A DNA stretch of 64,000 bases from Nelumbo lutea (GCA_022828595.1 JAKGHH010000005.1:65653655-65717654), one strand, 5' to 3'. Positions 12,901-23,606 are shown, numbered from the stretch's first letter. Notes: generated from the sequence alone by a model not told the origin. Numbers and translations: made by a program.

Positions 12901-15900
12901 AGATGATTTCTACAATGATGGAGGAAAAAAAAAAAAGGAAGGACTCTTAGAAAGATGTTGTAGCCAAAATAAATGTGAGCAAGGTCAAATTCTTCCTCAG
13001 ACATTGGATGGAAAGGATGGAGAAAAGAAAAAGAATGATTGTTATATTAGGAAGGGGGGGAAAAAAGGAACAAATAAGAAAAAAAGATCTGAAGTGGAAA
13101 GGCTAATTTCAGACATTGAGGGGGATTTAGAATTCAGTGGTAGAGGGGATAGGAGGAAGGGCCTAAAATGATGAGACTATGGCCTTTTCATGGGTTTTTT
13201 GCTATGTTGTCTCGATGAAAATTATTAGTTGGAATGTAAGAGGGTTAGGGAGTGCAAGAAAGAGAAGGATGATCAAAGACCTACTCTGAAGGGAAAAACC
13301 CAATATTGTATTGTTACAAGAATCCAAAATGATAGAATTATATGGGAGATGAGTGAGGAGTTTTTGGAGATCTAGAGGTTTAGGTTGGAGCTTGTCTCCT
13401 TCTTTGGGGAGCCTCGAGGGGGATTGTAACACTGTGAAGGGAGGATGTAGTGGAAGTAGTGGAAGAATTGATAGGTAGATTCTCAGTTTCCATTAAGTGT
13501 AAGAATGTAGAGAATGGGTGTGTACGGGTCTTCACCAATGTTTATGGCCCTAATTCCTATAAAGAGAGGAATGAGATGTGGGAGGAACTATAATCAAGGG
13601 GCTATGGGATGGTCCTTGGTGCCTGGGCAGGGATTTTAATGTCATTAGATTCTCTGATGAAACCAGTAATCCCCAACAGGTAATTTCAACAAGCATGAGG
13701 AAATTTAATGGTTTTGTTGAAGAATGTGAATTGAAGGAAATACTCTGTTGCAAGCCAGTTACACATGGTCCAACCTCCAGGAAACCCCTTTGTGTTCGAA
13801 GCTGGACAGATTCTTATTTAACCTTGCCTGGGAGAATAGTTTGGAAAACTTGGTTGCTAGAGCGTTACCCAGGGTCACCTCCGATCACTGTCCTATCCAA
13901 ATAGGTACTGAGTCATTTTCTATAGGACCCAAACCTTTTAGATTCAAAAATATGTGGCTCACCTATCCAGATTTTGTGAAAAAAGTGAAGGAATGGTGGG
14001 GTGAGGAGGAGAAGGGGGTAAGATGGAAGGGGATCAAGTTCCATAAGAAATTAAAAAGGTTGAGAGCCAAAATAAAAGAGTGGAATAGAGATCAGTTTGG
14101 TAGAATTGAGGAGCAAAAATTGTGCCTAATGTCTCACATAGAGAACTTGGATTTAAAGGAATCTCAAAATGGGCTGACCGAGGAGGACAGAGTGTTAAGG
14201 AGACAATTGAAAAAGGATTTGGAAGAGGTGTTATTGAGGGAAGAAATCAGTTGGAGACAAAAATCTAGACACAAGTGGATTAAGGAAGGCGATGGGAACA
14301 CTAGATTCTTCCATGATTTGGCAAATGAGAGACGAAGAAAGAATCTTGTGACCAAGCTAGAGATGGGAGAGGAGGTAATTACCAACCAGGATGACATAGC
14401 CAGAAAATTTGTGGACCACTTCAAATCGATTTATAGAAGACCTTTGAGTGAGAGAGTGGTCATGGAAATGGTGGATTGGCCAAGAATTGAGGATGGAGTG
14501 GCAAGGTGGCTGGAAAGGGATTTTGAGGAAGAAGAGATTAAGAAAGTTGTTTTTCTAATGGATAGATCCAAGGCTTCGGGTCCAAATGGCTTTACGATGG
14601 GCTTTTATCAAGACTGTTGGGAGGTGGTGAAAGAGGATTTAGTTGAAGTCTTTAAGGAATTTGCAGACAATCACACTATAAGCCCTGGAATTAATGCCAC
14701 CTTTTTGGCCCTGATACCTAAGAAGATTGATGCCAACCACCCAAAAGATTTCAGGCCTATTAGTTTGGTGACAAGCATCTATAAAATTCTGGCTAAAGTG
14801 CTCTCATTGAGGATCAAAATAGTCCTCCCTTCTATCATTAGTGAAACACAGGGGGCTTTCATTCAAGGGCGACAAATAACAGATCAGATCTTAATTGCGA
14901 ATGAGTGTGTGGAGGAAATGAAAAGGTCTAGTAAGAGAGGATTCATTTGCAAATTGGATCTTGAAAAGGCCTATGATTTGGTGGACTAGAAGTTTCTATT
15001 AGAGGTTAAACTGTGGGTTTGGGGACAAGTGGTGTAATTGGATCTTTGGGTGTATTAGTACTTGTCACTACTCTATTCTGGTAAATGGTATGGTGAGGGA
15101 TTTTTTTCCAGCTTGCAGGGGTGTCAGGCAAGGGGATCTACTCTCACCCTTCCTTTTTACCTTAGTAGCTGATGTGATTAGTAGGATCATTACTAAGGCT
15201 GACAGCGAAGATGCCATTAGAGGTTGGAGAATAGGGAGACACCAAGTTCCCATCACCCACCTTCAGTTTGCAGATGACCTAATGATCTTTTGTGAAGGAG
15301 GTCTTAGGTAAAAGGTAGCAAACCTATATGCGCTAATAAAAGGTTTTGAAAGTATCTCTAACTTGAGAATAAATCTGGAAAAGAGCTGCATAGCGGGTAT
15401 AAATTTGGAGGTAGGGGAGGTCGAGGCTATTGCGGAGTGTCTTGAGTGTTCCACTTCCATTTGGCCTATGTCATATTTAGGGCTTCCTTTAGGGGCAAAT
15501 CCTAGGGAAAGTAGATTTTGGACCCCAGTGATAGAAAAGTTTGAGAAGAGATTAGCCTCATGGAAGAGGAATTATATCTCTTTGGGAAGGAGAATTACCC
15601 TAATAAGAGCTACCTTGGCTAACTTACCTACCTATTATTTGTCTATTTTTAGGATACCATTTAGGGAAGCTAGGAAACTGGAGAAGTTGATGAGAGATTT
15701 CTTATGGGAGCCGGGACAAGAAAAAAATGATCACTTGGCTAATTGGGAAATTGTGTGCAAAAGTAAAGAAGAGGGGGGTTTGGGACTTGGGAGGGTAACT
15801 AGAAAAAATCAAACCCTGTTAGGGAAATGGTTATGGCGATGGCCTTTGGAAAGAAAGAGATTGTGGCATGAGGTGGTGGGAAGCATTCATGGCAGGTCAG

Positions 15901-17810
15901 AGAATGGACGGGATGCTGGTGTATCAAGGCAAGCTAACCTAGCATCACCTTGGAAGGCTATTCACAACACCCTTCCTCAATTCCTCAATTTTATCAGACC
16001 TTTGGGCTTGGCTACTTTCGTTGTTTGGGGTAGTTGGAGTCTACCAGCAGAAGTTTACATGCTCTTCAACCATTCTACCTTTTATTGGCCTACAAAAATA
16101 GGGAGAATTATGTGGAGATGTGCTCGTGCTGCTTTGATTTGGACTCTTTGGGAAGAAAGAAATCTTAGAATCTTTCAAGAAAAGGAAACGAACAGCCAGG
16201 ATTTGAAAGACTGTGTGTTAAATAGGGCAATACATTGGCTGAAGACCTTGGAAATCTTTCATCAATTCTCCTTTAATGACCTCTGGAGAAATTGGTCAGC
16301 AGTAGCGAGGTGTTCATTTCTAAAGGACAAATCAATTACAAGCTGGTCTCCTCCATCCGAAGGCTCACTAAAGTTGAACTTTGATGGAAGTAGTATGGGT
16401 AATCCAGGTTTATCTGGAATGGGGGGTGCTTTGAGAAATGCGAAGGGAGAGATTTTGTTGCTTTACTCAGGTCCCTTGGGATTTGGGAACTCCATCAGGG
16501 CAGAACTCTTGGCTGTTGTACAAGGGGTGCAATTTGCAAACCAGCTGGGGGTACAACAACTAATAATTGAGGGGACTCCAAAGTGGTGGTGGGTTGGTTG
16601 AAAAATTCTGAAGAGGCTATGTGGCGATACAAGAATGAAATGAAGAAATTTAGTTGGTTGACAAGAAATATGTTGGTCACTATACAGTGGGTGGGGAGAT
16701 CAGAAAATACTTTGTCAGATATGTTAGCTAAGCAAGGGGTAAATAGGGAAGAATTATTTTGGGCTCAGTTGTGATTCTTGTTTTTCTTTCCTAGTTTACT
16801 TGTAAGTTTCAAGGAGGAGCTGCAGCTCGCGCCTCTCGCTGGGATGATGTATGAACTCACTCTAAATTTGTTTCTGAATCAATAAATTTATTATTATTCA
16901 TCAAAAAAAATGAACCATGAACAGAACAGCCTCTTTTGCATTGTGTGGTTCCAAAAAAAATGTCATTAAATAAAAAAAGATTGGTATGGTTCTGGAACCA
17001 TACCACCCTTTTGAAGATATGATGTTAAACTTTTTAAGGTTGCAAATTGCAATAGTATCATCTTTTTTTCTTAGGAAAAAGCTGAGGGAGTTCACTATTA
17101 TACCAAAGTGAATCCATATGCTATCTTTTCCTTTTCCATCTAACCACTCAAAAATTCAGATGCGTATCTTTATAGTTTAGCTTTTAAAATGCAAAATCGG
17201 TTACTACTGGGTTGCAATGAAATTGATTTGACATTGCAATATAGAAAAGTGATGACTTATAGTTTCTGACTGTTGGAGGTGGTTTTGTGTTAACTTCAAT
17301 TTAGCAGAAGAGACTATGTGGAGAGAAAAACCTGAGTTGTGCAGGGAAGGATGAAGCTTCAAAAGGATCAGATTTGGGTGGCAAGGGGCGGGCAGGACTC
17401 AGGATCCTAGAAGCCGGGGTGGAAGAGAAGGGATCCCGATCTGGCTTTCTAGGAGTGGAGCTTGAAGACCCGTCACCTCTGAATATGTCATCAAAGAAGT
17501 CATCACTTGGGTACCTCCTGCGGCTCGCAACGTCCTCGCCAAACACCGGTTTCTCACCCAGAGACCATGAATTGCGAGAGCCAAATGCGCCTTCCCCACC
17601 TCTTCTAAATGCATAGGAATCCAGAGTTTCACTAAAGCTGTACCGCGTCTCATGGACTGAAGAACGCCTCGGAGGGCCACCAAATACGTCATTAAAATCA
17701 ACTTCTGAATTTGCCAATGGGATCTTTGGCGACGAGCCAAGGTTTCCAAACGATTTCCGTGGACTATTATGACCTAACACTTGATGATCTCTATAAGAAA
17801 ATTTCTCCAT
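6853..17810 (-). CDS. JAC1: J-domain protein required for chloroplast accumulation response 1 (auxilin-like), 5' seven exons; C-terminus off-window
   Basis: JAC1 is a plant auxilin-like co-chaperone needed for weak blue-light chloroplast accumulation movement, acting in the cytosol with the phototropin pathway. Exons on the minus strand: 17332-17810, 8564-9504, 8087-8472, 7848-7959, 7332-7396, 7018-7080 and 6853-6930. All boundaries are GT-AG and all phases agree, giving 708 codons without a stop. Recognised stretches are VDFNDVFGGPPRRSS near residue 40, RRRYPSDDFFDDIFRG near 100, QFHFSIYKWASKGVPLV in exon 2, KGKVKEFVKIFSHEASSK in exon 3, and NGKEGNIRSLLSTLQY at the end of exon 7. The last of these directly precedes the J domain in Arabidopsis JAC1. 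The J domain itself is missing from the window. Introns 1 and 7 contain transposons. The call rests on remembered family sequence, so another JAC1-like auxilin cannot be fully excluded. Confidence 0.87.
7018..7080 (-). CDS. JAC1: JAC1 exon 6
   Basis: This is a 63-nt exon of 21 codons, EEDLSLDKSKQQLVEYQEEI plus Q. It lies between an AACAG acceptor and a GTAATG donor, is phase 0 at both ends, and is probably coiled-coil. Confidence 0.78.
7332..7396 (-). CDS. JAC1: JAC1 exon 5
   Basis: This 65-nt exon is too short to stand out alone. It encodes GFEAALAHMEESHCEYLHGN and ends CL at the GTATGT donor. The HxEYxxGN pattern matches the Arabidopsis JAC1 segment before the J domain. Confidence 0.8.
7848..7959 (-). 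CDS. JAC1: JAC1 exon 4
   Basis: This is a 112-nt exon, VDQALKQSENPDIEIDTD... to SSASLS. The acceptor is TTCCAG and the donor GTCAAT. It leaves one base that is completed by exon 5. Confidence 0.78.
8087..8472 (-). CDS. JAC1: JAC1 exon 3
   Basis: The acceptor TTTGTAG lies before 8472 and the donor GTATGT after 8087. The exon encodes a Lys/Ser-rich segment that includes KGKVKEFVKIFSHEASSK. It ends on a codon boundary (...ETFVM). Confidence 0.83.
8564..9504 (-). CDS. JAC1: JAC1 exon 2
   Basis: The acceptor is TTTCCAG before 9504 and the donor is GTAATG at 8563. It encodes about 314 residues, mostly low complexity. A Ser/Asn/Glu-rich stretch (about 8950-9090) holds imperfect copies of a GDNES/GNNES motif and may be lineage-specific. 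The conserved QFHFSIYKWASKGVPLV block lies at about 9140-9190. Confidence 0.87.
9829..9890 (-). repeat. 3' tail remnant of an RTE-type element in JAC1 intron 1
   Basis: The segment reads (minus strand) as the ACCCCATxxAGTTxGGACAAGG-like 3' end common in plant RTE elements, followed by degenerate GAGTT repeats. A related 3' end is seen at about 32540-32640. No coding region accompanies it. Confidence 0.5.
10617..13171 (+). pseudogene. LINE-1 ORF1 remnant
   Basis: This is the RNA-binding ORF1 of a plant L1 element. The ATG at 10617 opens MEFVQAGQWRRSLKIEAKN. A GRRYVVEC block follows at about 10845 and VVRVIGLPFHLWKQEI at about 11408, both typical of DUF4283-type plant ORF1. The rest is polar and low complexity. 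At least three frame changes and several stops break it. No clear CCHC knuckle remains. Where ORF1 ends is uncertain. Confidence 0.75.
13215..16773 (+). pseudogene. LINE-1 ORF2 remnant (endonuclease, RT, RNase H)
   Basis: The apurinic-type endonuclease opens MKIISWNVRGLGSARKR at 13215 and closes with SDHCPI near 13880. RT motifs are ATFLALIPKK, GAFIQGRQITDQILIANE, FICKLDLEKAYD and the catalytic FADD near 15275. An RNase H domain follows (LNFDGSSMGNPG, RAELLAVVQ, LSDMLAKQG; about 16370-16740), ending FWAQL. Stops (e.g. TAG near 14987) and frameshifts (near 15310 and 16575, the latter through the second RNase H Asp) break it. The zinc-binding region before RNase H appears internally deleted (about 16010-16060). 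Confidence 0.9.
16929..17331. other. JAC1 intron 1, gene-proximal part
   Basis: This is AT-rich intron DNA between the LINE-1 target duplication and exon 1. I see no coding or repeat feature beyond short A/T runs. Confidence 0.5.
17332..17810 (-). CDS. JAC1: JAC1 exon 1 (start codon exon)
   Basis: The ATG at 17810-17808 opens MEKFSYRDHQ. The exon carries the acidic/aromatic FNDVFGGPPRRSS and YPSDDFFDDIFRG motifs and ends SFPAQL plus two bases before the GT donor at 17331-17330. Splicing to exon 2 gives PAQLSLSSRLVEGMD, which runs smoothly through the family motif. An upstream minus-strand GTAAGT at about 17977 could mark a 5' UTR intron. Confidence 0.87.
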
Positions 17811-20016
17811 TTTAATGCATCAGTTAAAAGAGTGAACCGGGCGAAATGAGATTGTTTCTTCTGATTAAGAGAAGCCTTGTGACGGAATTGAAATGAATAG
17901 AAGCTCTCTACCCCATTGAACAAACAACAATTCAGATCAAAATCTCGGAAGCAGAGAAAGGCGGGAAATAGACTTACAGCTGACGAAACCAAACAAGAGA
18001 ACTGAAAAAAGAAAATACAAGAAAATAAATCGTTTCCACTTTCCACTACATCCAACTACTGAAAATGCTTTATCATCCGAAACATCGAACTAGTGATTGT
18101 TATAAGCTTTTGTACTGGATTCAAATTTCAAAGACCAAAACTCAGACAAAAACAAACACAACAGAGAGAGGGGGGTAGGGTGTCTGGGGTAGGACCGTAG
18201 GAGTTGGAAATTGGAATAGGATTGAGATGAACACAGAAGAAGTTTCAGAGAGGGAGATGAACAATAGAGATTTCATACTTAAGAAGCAAATGAGACAAAA
18301 TTATATATTTAATAGAGAAAAATATATATATATTGAATTCACAAGAGAAGACGAAGATAGTGGGTTTAGTGAGACCGGAGCCACAAATTGGATTTTCGAA
18401 CAGATAAGACGGCTTACGAACCATATAATTTTCCCGGGTATTCTAAATTCTCTTCTATATACTTTTCCTCTTGGCGCCCACTAATCCTTTCTCTTATTTG
18501 TTTGCTTCTTTCTTTGTTTTTTTTTTCCATCAAATTTGAAACCCAATGTAATAGACCTCCAATTGGCGTTGAACCAATCCCTATTCAGGTCAGTTCCAAT
18601 GTCTAAGGGTTTACCTGAATCCCTGTTCATTTAATATTTGAATGTATATACATAATCTAATATTTATAAAAATAAATTTTGTATCATATATTAACATATT
18701 ATGATAATTTATAAGATAGACCCTAGAATTAGACCCTGCTAAGGCGACAAGGCCAGAATTGACCCTAAAATCGACATTTGTAGAATAGGTTCTAATTCCC
18801 AAAAAACTGAAACTATTCAGGTTTACCATGAAACCAAACTGATTCATACTCACCCTTAAATGAAAACATCTCATAAGAAGATATTCCTATACATGATGGA
18901 GATGTGCTAGGGCGCCGATGTGAACTTTTTTACAATCTCTTTCGTATATATCAAATTCGAAAACCAAATATAGTAGATATTCGTTATACCTCTGAATACT
19001 GGATCCCATTTCATGTACTCGATCGACGGTGTCCAGACGAGGTGTATCATGTATGCCACACCATGCATGGCAGTATATTGCTATGTCCGCTTTCACATGA
19101 AGAAAATTACCGAATTGCCATTTTATCGCTAAAATTAAGACAAATCAAAATTCACGTGTCATAAATTTTTAGGAGTCACAGAATTTTTTAGTCTCACCGT
19201 ACGGGCAAGAAACAAACTATCGATGATTCGCTCCAAGATGCACCCCGAAACACCTGTACAATCAAGATTTGAAAACTAATATTTCGGGAATCCCACTTTT
19301 TTTAATAAAAAAATCTATTTTAAGTTCCAAAAAACCAATGTTTGAAAAATAAACCTATAAAATAAAGTGTTTTGTGTGTTTCCAAGTAACTATACAATAC
19401 TTCCGATATGCAATAGGGTATCCATACTTTGAACCTTGAGGGATAAATCTTGACTGTAAATTGATGCCAAATTCACGGGCAAGATGAGGTTTATAAAGGG
19501 GTTACTAATAAACTCATGGGGATTGTCATTCAGAATTCTGCATTGGGTATTTGGGTTACAGTGTACTTAACCCTAAAATTTTCTTCTTTTATTCTAACAG
19601 GATCTTTATGACCAAAAAAGTTGCCTTTTAGGCCTTTTTTATCACTAAATATCTTTTTTTTTTAGTGATTTTGGCTTTTTATAAATAAAAATGTCATATA
19701 AATGCTTATTAAAAATCATCCCAAATGCATCCTTAATGAATTAGGATTTACTCCTCAAATATCACATCACTGCCATGCATTGAGAACATCTTCACATGAA
19801 TGGCAAAGTATATGGACAGATTACAGAAGATATTCCCAATACACAACTAAATGTTTTTGCGAGGTTTGGTGCCAGGAGTGTTTCTTTAAGGAGCAAATCT
19901 GACCTCAGCTAGATGAAATCATTCACACATTTACTTAAAAACGAAAAGGGTTAGACTATAAAACTGGACCTGGAAAAACATACACGAATCAATTAGTATC
20001 ATAAAAATGATGACCA
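17811..20016. other. JAC1 upstream region, no further gene recognised
   Basis: This is the presumed 5' UTR and promoter of JAC1 (minus strand). It includes a CT-rich leader-like run near 18150-18180. The rest is AT-rich, with short scattered frames showing no family motif on either strand. Confidence 0.45.
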
Positions 20017-20025
20017 ATCAAGGGT

Positions 20026-20250
20026 AAGGTTCAAAGTATCGATAAGTATGGGGCTGTATCAGCCGATATGTATCGTATCGAAGGCTCCCTAATATGCCCC
20101 AATAAGGGGTGTTTTGGGGTTTTGACCGATTCAAAGGGTGGATGAATCTTAAACCAGCCCATCTGAATCATATTCAAGAAAAAAAAAACTATCGATACTG
20201 CCCAATATGCCACTACCGACGTATCGGGCTTATCGATATTTTGAACCTTG
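20026..20250. mobile_element. Mutator-like MITE
   Basis: The terminal inverted repeats are AAGGTTCAAAGTATCGATAAG at the left and, inverted, the same with one change at the right. A perfect 9-bp target duplication, ATCAAGGGT, lies at 20017-20025 and 20251-20259. The 225-bp element has no coding capacity. A 9-bp duplication points to the MULE superfamily. Confidence 0.85.
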
Positions 20251-20317
20251 ATCAAGGGTATTTATCAAAATTCACAGGATGCTTTGATTGTTCAAAGCTT
20301 TTTCTATACCATGTCTT

Positions 20318-21540
20318 TTTTTTTATTATTATGCAATGAGAGGGCTACACAAGATGGGAGTAGCGCGTTCCCACAAATCAGCAAAACAAATGAAAGATAA
20401 AGCCCAAGGAAGATTACCTAATCTGCAGCTTGATTTGCCTCTCGAAACACGTGTTTGTAAGTGAGACCTCTGTTGAATTCGTTCTTCAGCTCCAGGCAAC
20501 TTGAAATAATGTTCCTCATTGTCCATGGGTTTTGATGAAGATTTGGCCCGACCTCTTGACCACCCAACACGTGGAAGCAACCGATAGTGACCTGGCAGAA
20601 GCAACAACTCGGTACAGCAGTGCGCTCAAGGCGCGAACTCTGAGAGGAGGAACCAGCGGTCCGAGCTCCCCAAAAGGAGCCCGAACTCTCCCTTTGGCCC
20701 CGAGCCTTACGAGGAGTGCAAAGGGCAACAACCCGAACTGGCCCACCCCAGAGCAATTTGGGTCACATTTCTATCCGAACTCAAGACGCCGAACTGAACA
20801 ATCGTACCTGGCACCAAAGGAGTCCGTATCCTGAGGCGTGACTGACTTAGGATCTGACGCTTGACAGCCGCACTTCAACGACCACCTGCCACCGCCACCT
20901 CCAGTCACAGAGACGACTCTAACTAAGAGAGCAGTGGTGGTTGTCTGCCCCAACAGAGTGATGACACCCGAACTGGCAGAAGTGCAGAGGTAATGATACC
21001 CGACCTGATAGAAGCTTGGGAGTGAGTGCGCGAAGTGGTTATAAAAGGCCCTCTTCCCCCCAAGAAGGAAGGTACGTGATAACTTTGCACCATCTGTTTT
21101 CTTATCTTGCCTTTGAGAGAATACTAACTTGAGCTTCGGAGCACTCTCACTGGGTTCCTCCCCAGAGACTACTCGCTTTCTCCCCCGTTTCAGGCACCTT
21201 TTGCTCTAGTCAAAGGCAAGATCATTGACAGTTCGGACCGATCGGATTGCGCTCCATCAGGTTTGAATGGTCTGATTGAGGCAAGAAATAATCAATTTCG
21301 AATCACCCTCCAAAATGATCGGAAAGTGCTTGAAGTTGAGAGCTATGGGCCTCCCACGGGACCCAAGTTTCTGCCACATTGATGTTGGTGATTCCTAGCT
21401 TATAAGCCTTTGCAAGCAACTGAACAAGCCCCGTACTCTAACCTTAGGAGGGCATTTTTAATCTCCAAACTCCATTGTTCCGTTCTCCCCGTTGTTATCT
21501 GGTATTATATATTTTCTCAAATAAAAAAGGTTAGACTATA
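20318..21540 (-). mobile_element. 5'-truncated L1-type LINE (RNase H end), split by a solo LTR
   Basis: On the minus strand it reads an RNase H piece (EGDSKLIISCLNQ), then after the solo LTR the motif YKHVFREANQAAD. It finishes with an A-rich tail near 20318-20330. A 12-bp target duplication, ATACCATGTCTT, lies at 20306-20317 and 21541-21552. Without the LTR only about 0.5 kb of LINE remains, so it inserted already 5'-truncated. Confidence 0.82.
20533..21259 (-). repeat. Solo LTR of the Tat/Gypsy family, inserted in a LINE
   Basis: The element reads TGATGGAGCGCAATC at its minus-strand start and AAATCTTCATCA at its end. It is flanked by a perfect 5-bp duplication GGTTT (20528-20532, 21260-21264). 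It is clearly related along its length to the LTRs of the 47506-60038 element. The absence of any internal region indicates LTR-LTR recombination. Confidence 0.92.
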
Positions 21541-21639
21541 ATACCATGTCTTAACGGGTTCTGAGTTATGATCAGTGCCAACCAGCTGATACGCAGGGCT
21601 AGGAGTGAGAAGAAAACTAAAAGGTCGAATTGATAAAAA

Positions 21640-21835
21640 AAAAATCGATCAAAACCGAATAAAAAAAATTGATTGGTTTAGTTTCAGTTTGATGTTTTAA
21701 AATAATTGAAGGTACCAGTTCGATTTCAGTTAATCAATATAGAAAACCGATGATTAAACGAACCATTAAACCAAATTGATCAACCGATTAACCAATAGGT
21801 TTCTATTCGGTTTTGATTTTATAAAAGCACTTTTA
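21640..21835. repeat. Degenerate CGGTTT-rich MITE remnant
   Basis: It contains repeated AACCGA/TCGGTTT motifs in both orientations, like the interior of the 6333-6658 MITE. No clean termini or target duplication were found. Confidence 0.4.
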
Positions 21836-21915
21836 TATTGCAATGGCAATTGACAAGGATTAAAAAAAAATAGACGACGAGAAAATAAAAAATATGAAAA
21901 ATATAACAATATAAT

Positions 21916-22064
21916 GAGTAAATTACTGAAACCTCTCACTCAAGTTTATGACCATTAATATTTCCGTGACTCATGTTAGATGATTCTGACAAATGGGAGC
22001 AATTTACCCAACTTCAAGGGATATTTCTGCAACAATCATAAATTTCAGGGGAGCAATTTACCCT
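21916..22064. mobile_element. Small MITE (about 149 bp)
   Basis: The ends GAGTAAATTACT and AGCAATTTACCC form an imperfect inverted repeat. AATATAAT flanks both sides (21908-21915 and 22065-22072). The flanks are AT-rich, so the duplication could be partly chance. A related left end occurs at about 61000. Confidence 0.5.
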
Positions 22065-22281
22065 AATATAATATTAGGGTTGATTACATTGGTTCTGAAT
22101 ACAGGAAAAGCTCTATCCTCGCGCACAACGTAAGAAATATGGAGCAAGATGTCAGGACCGGAACCATAAATGTGACTCTATAAGATAAAATCAAGCATGG
22201 GTCCCTTCTTGCCTATAGGGTGAGGAATAAAAGAGTTCTGTAAAATAAGGCCCTGTTTGGTTTGCAGGAATGTTGAAATCA

Positions 22282-22574
22282 CTGTTTTCAAAATCGGACT
22301 GGATCGGACGGTCAGATCATAAAAACCGGGAACCAGTCACCTGATTGGTTCCATTTTTCTCCAAAACCGTTTTTTCCTCCAAAACCGTTGATTTTGGTCA
22401 ATAAACCGCTGAAAAGGCCAGTTAACCGTTAAACGGTTTTGACCGTTTTCCAATTTTTTAAAATTTTTTATTTTGTCAGAACGTATTAGCCGTTCGGGTC
22501 AAACAGTCGGACCGTTCAAACCGGTAACCGGACCCCTGACCGGTTCGGTCACCAGTTCGTTTTTAAAAACCATG
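22282..22574. mobile_element. MITE with CGGACTGG/CCAGTTCG ends
   Basis: The imperfect inverted ends start CTGTTTTCAAAATCGGACTG on the left and, inverted, CATGGTTTTTAAAAACGAAC on the right. A 10-bp target duplication GTTGAAATCA lies at 22272-22281 and 22575-22584. The interior is rich in ACCGGT-like motifs. Probably a Mutator-like non-autonomous element. Confidence 0.72.
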
Positions 22575-23093
22575 GTTGAAATCATTTGGCTTTATGCATA
22601 AATGTTGAAATCATTAAATCCTAATTTCATTTGGTTTTCACTAAGAACATGTCTGGAATTTTGTAGGTAAATACTCGGTACATACTTTTAGGATCCCTGA
22701 GGAGATGAAACATGCTTCACCTACAATGTGGACTGTAAAACTCAGCTACTTTTTTCTGTATAAAGTAAACATATAAAATGGATGGTGTGTGTATGGTGGA
22801 CATTCAGATAAAGCAAAACTTCTAGTTGACATGCTCAAGTAGATGCACTACGGCTCACCTAATACAAGACTATTGAAGTACATTACACCACATTACAGGG
22901 AACACTCATCTATATCCAGAAATACAAAACAACATGCTCATCCTTTTCTGTCCCTGCATAACTAAATGAAAACAAGAAATCAGTTATTACGGCAGAGAAA
23001 TCAAAATTCATAGTGGAAATAAACCCAGTGGAAATGGGCAGACATAATTCACGGAGCTCTTGAAAGGTGAAATCAAACTGACCTACGTGTATA

Positions 23094-23566
23094 CTTTTTG
23101 AATCGTGGGCCTTATATAAAAGAAGACAGAATTGTAAACCCATATTCACATGGTATGTGCATATCAGCCCAACCCATGGCGGGTTCGTCAAAGACAGTTA
23201 TGTTATTATAGCCATCAGCCATAGACCCCCCCATCTGAATCCCGAAAGATGATCAAATGGGTTCTGCAAGTATATAATATCAACATCAGAAAGGAGAACT
23301 CCGTAACCCAGCTGCAAGAACTCTCTCAAGATACGGAACTTCAAGCCTGACTGCCTGAGACAGCATATTGGGTGAAGAAAGGGGGAATCAATACCTTGCA
23401 ATAGAACTCTGTAGCCCGTCCTTGCAATAGAATCAATACCTTCATCAGGGTCTCCTTTGTACACTAGGATGTCATTTGATTTGCAAAAATTTACAATCTC
23501 ATCATCCAGAGCAACAGCCAAATAATTGGGTATGCTAATTTTCTGGATACTAGTGAAGAACCTATA
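23094..23566 (-). pseudogene. Pseudogene fragment of an RRA-type arabinosyltransferase (GT77)
   Basis: RRA enzymes are Golgi type II membrane glycosyltransferases that add arabinose to hydroxyproline-rich cell-wall glycoproteins. The fragment reads [15 protein letters not shown], then [27 protein letters not shown] and [15 protein letters not shown], including the DxD-type SDVD motif. After that it shifts frame to FDEPAMGWA, shifts again, and carries a TGA inside the HTM-IWVYNS motif before homology stops at an FYIRPTI-like end. An extra duplicated segment sits between GID and SGLKF. The N-terminal membrane anchor and the C-terminal third are absent. It lies on the same strand as JAC1 and upstream of it. 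Confidence 0.85.
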
Positions 23567-23606
23567 ATTGATTTTAATAGTTTGTTTCAAAAATTCTTTA
23601 AATCTT

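Larger units (their letters stand above)
10426..16910 (+). mobile_element. Near full-length L1-type LINE (LINE-1) inside JAC1 intron 1
   Basis: The element is bounded by a perfect 18-bp target duplication, TGAACCATGAACAGAACA, at 10408-10425 and 16911-16928. It is about 6.5 kb, antisense to JAC1, with ORF1, an ORF2 (endonuclease, RT, RNase H) and a short A-rich 3' tail (TCAAAAAAAA). The 5' UTR has a (GGGA)n run at about 10549-10586. Stops and frameshifts in both ORFs make it inactive. The intact target duplication shows the boundaries are original. Confidence 0.93.
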
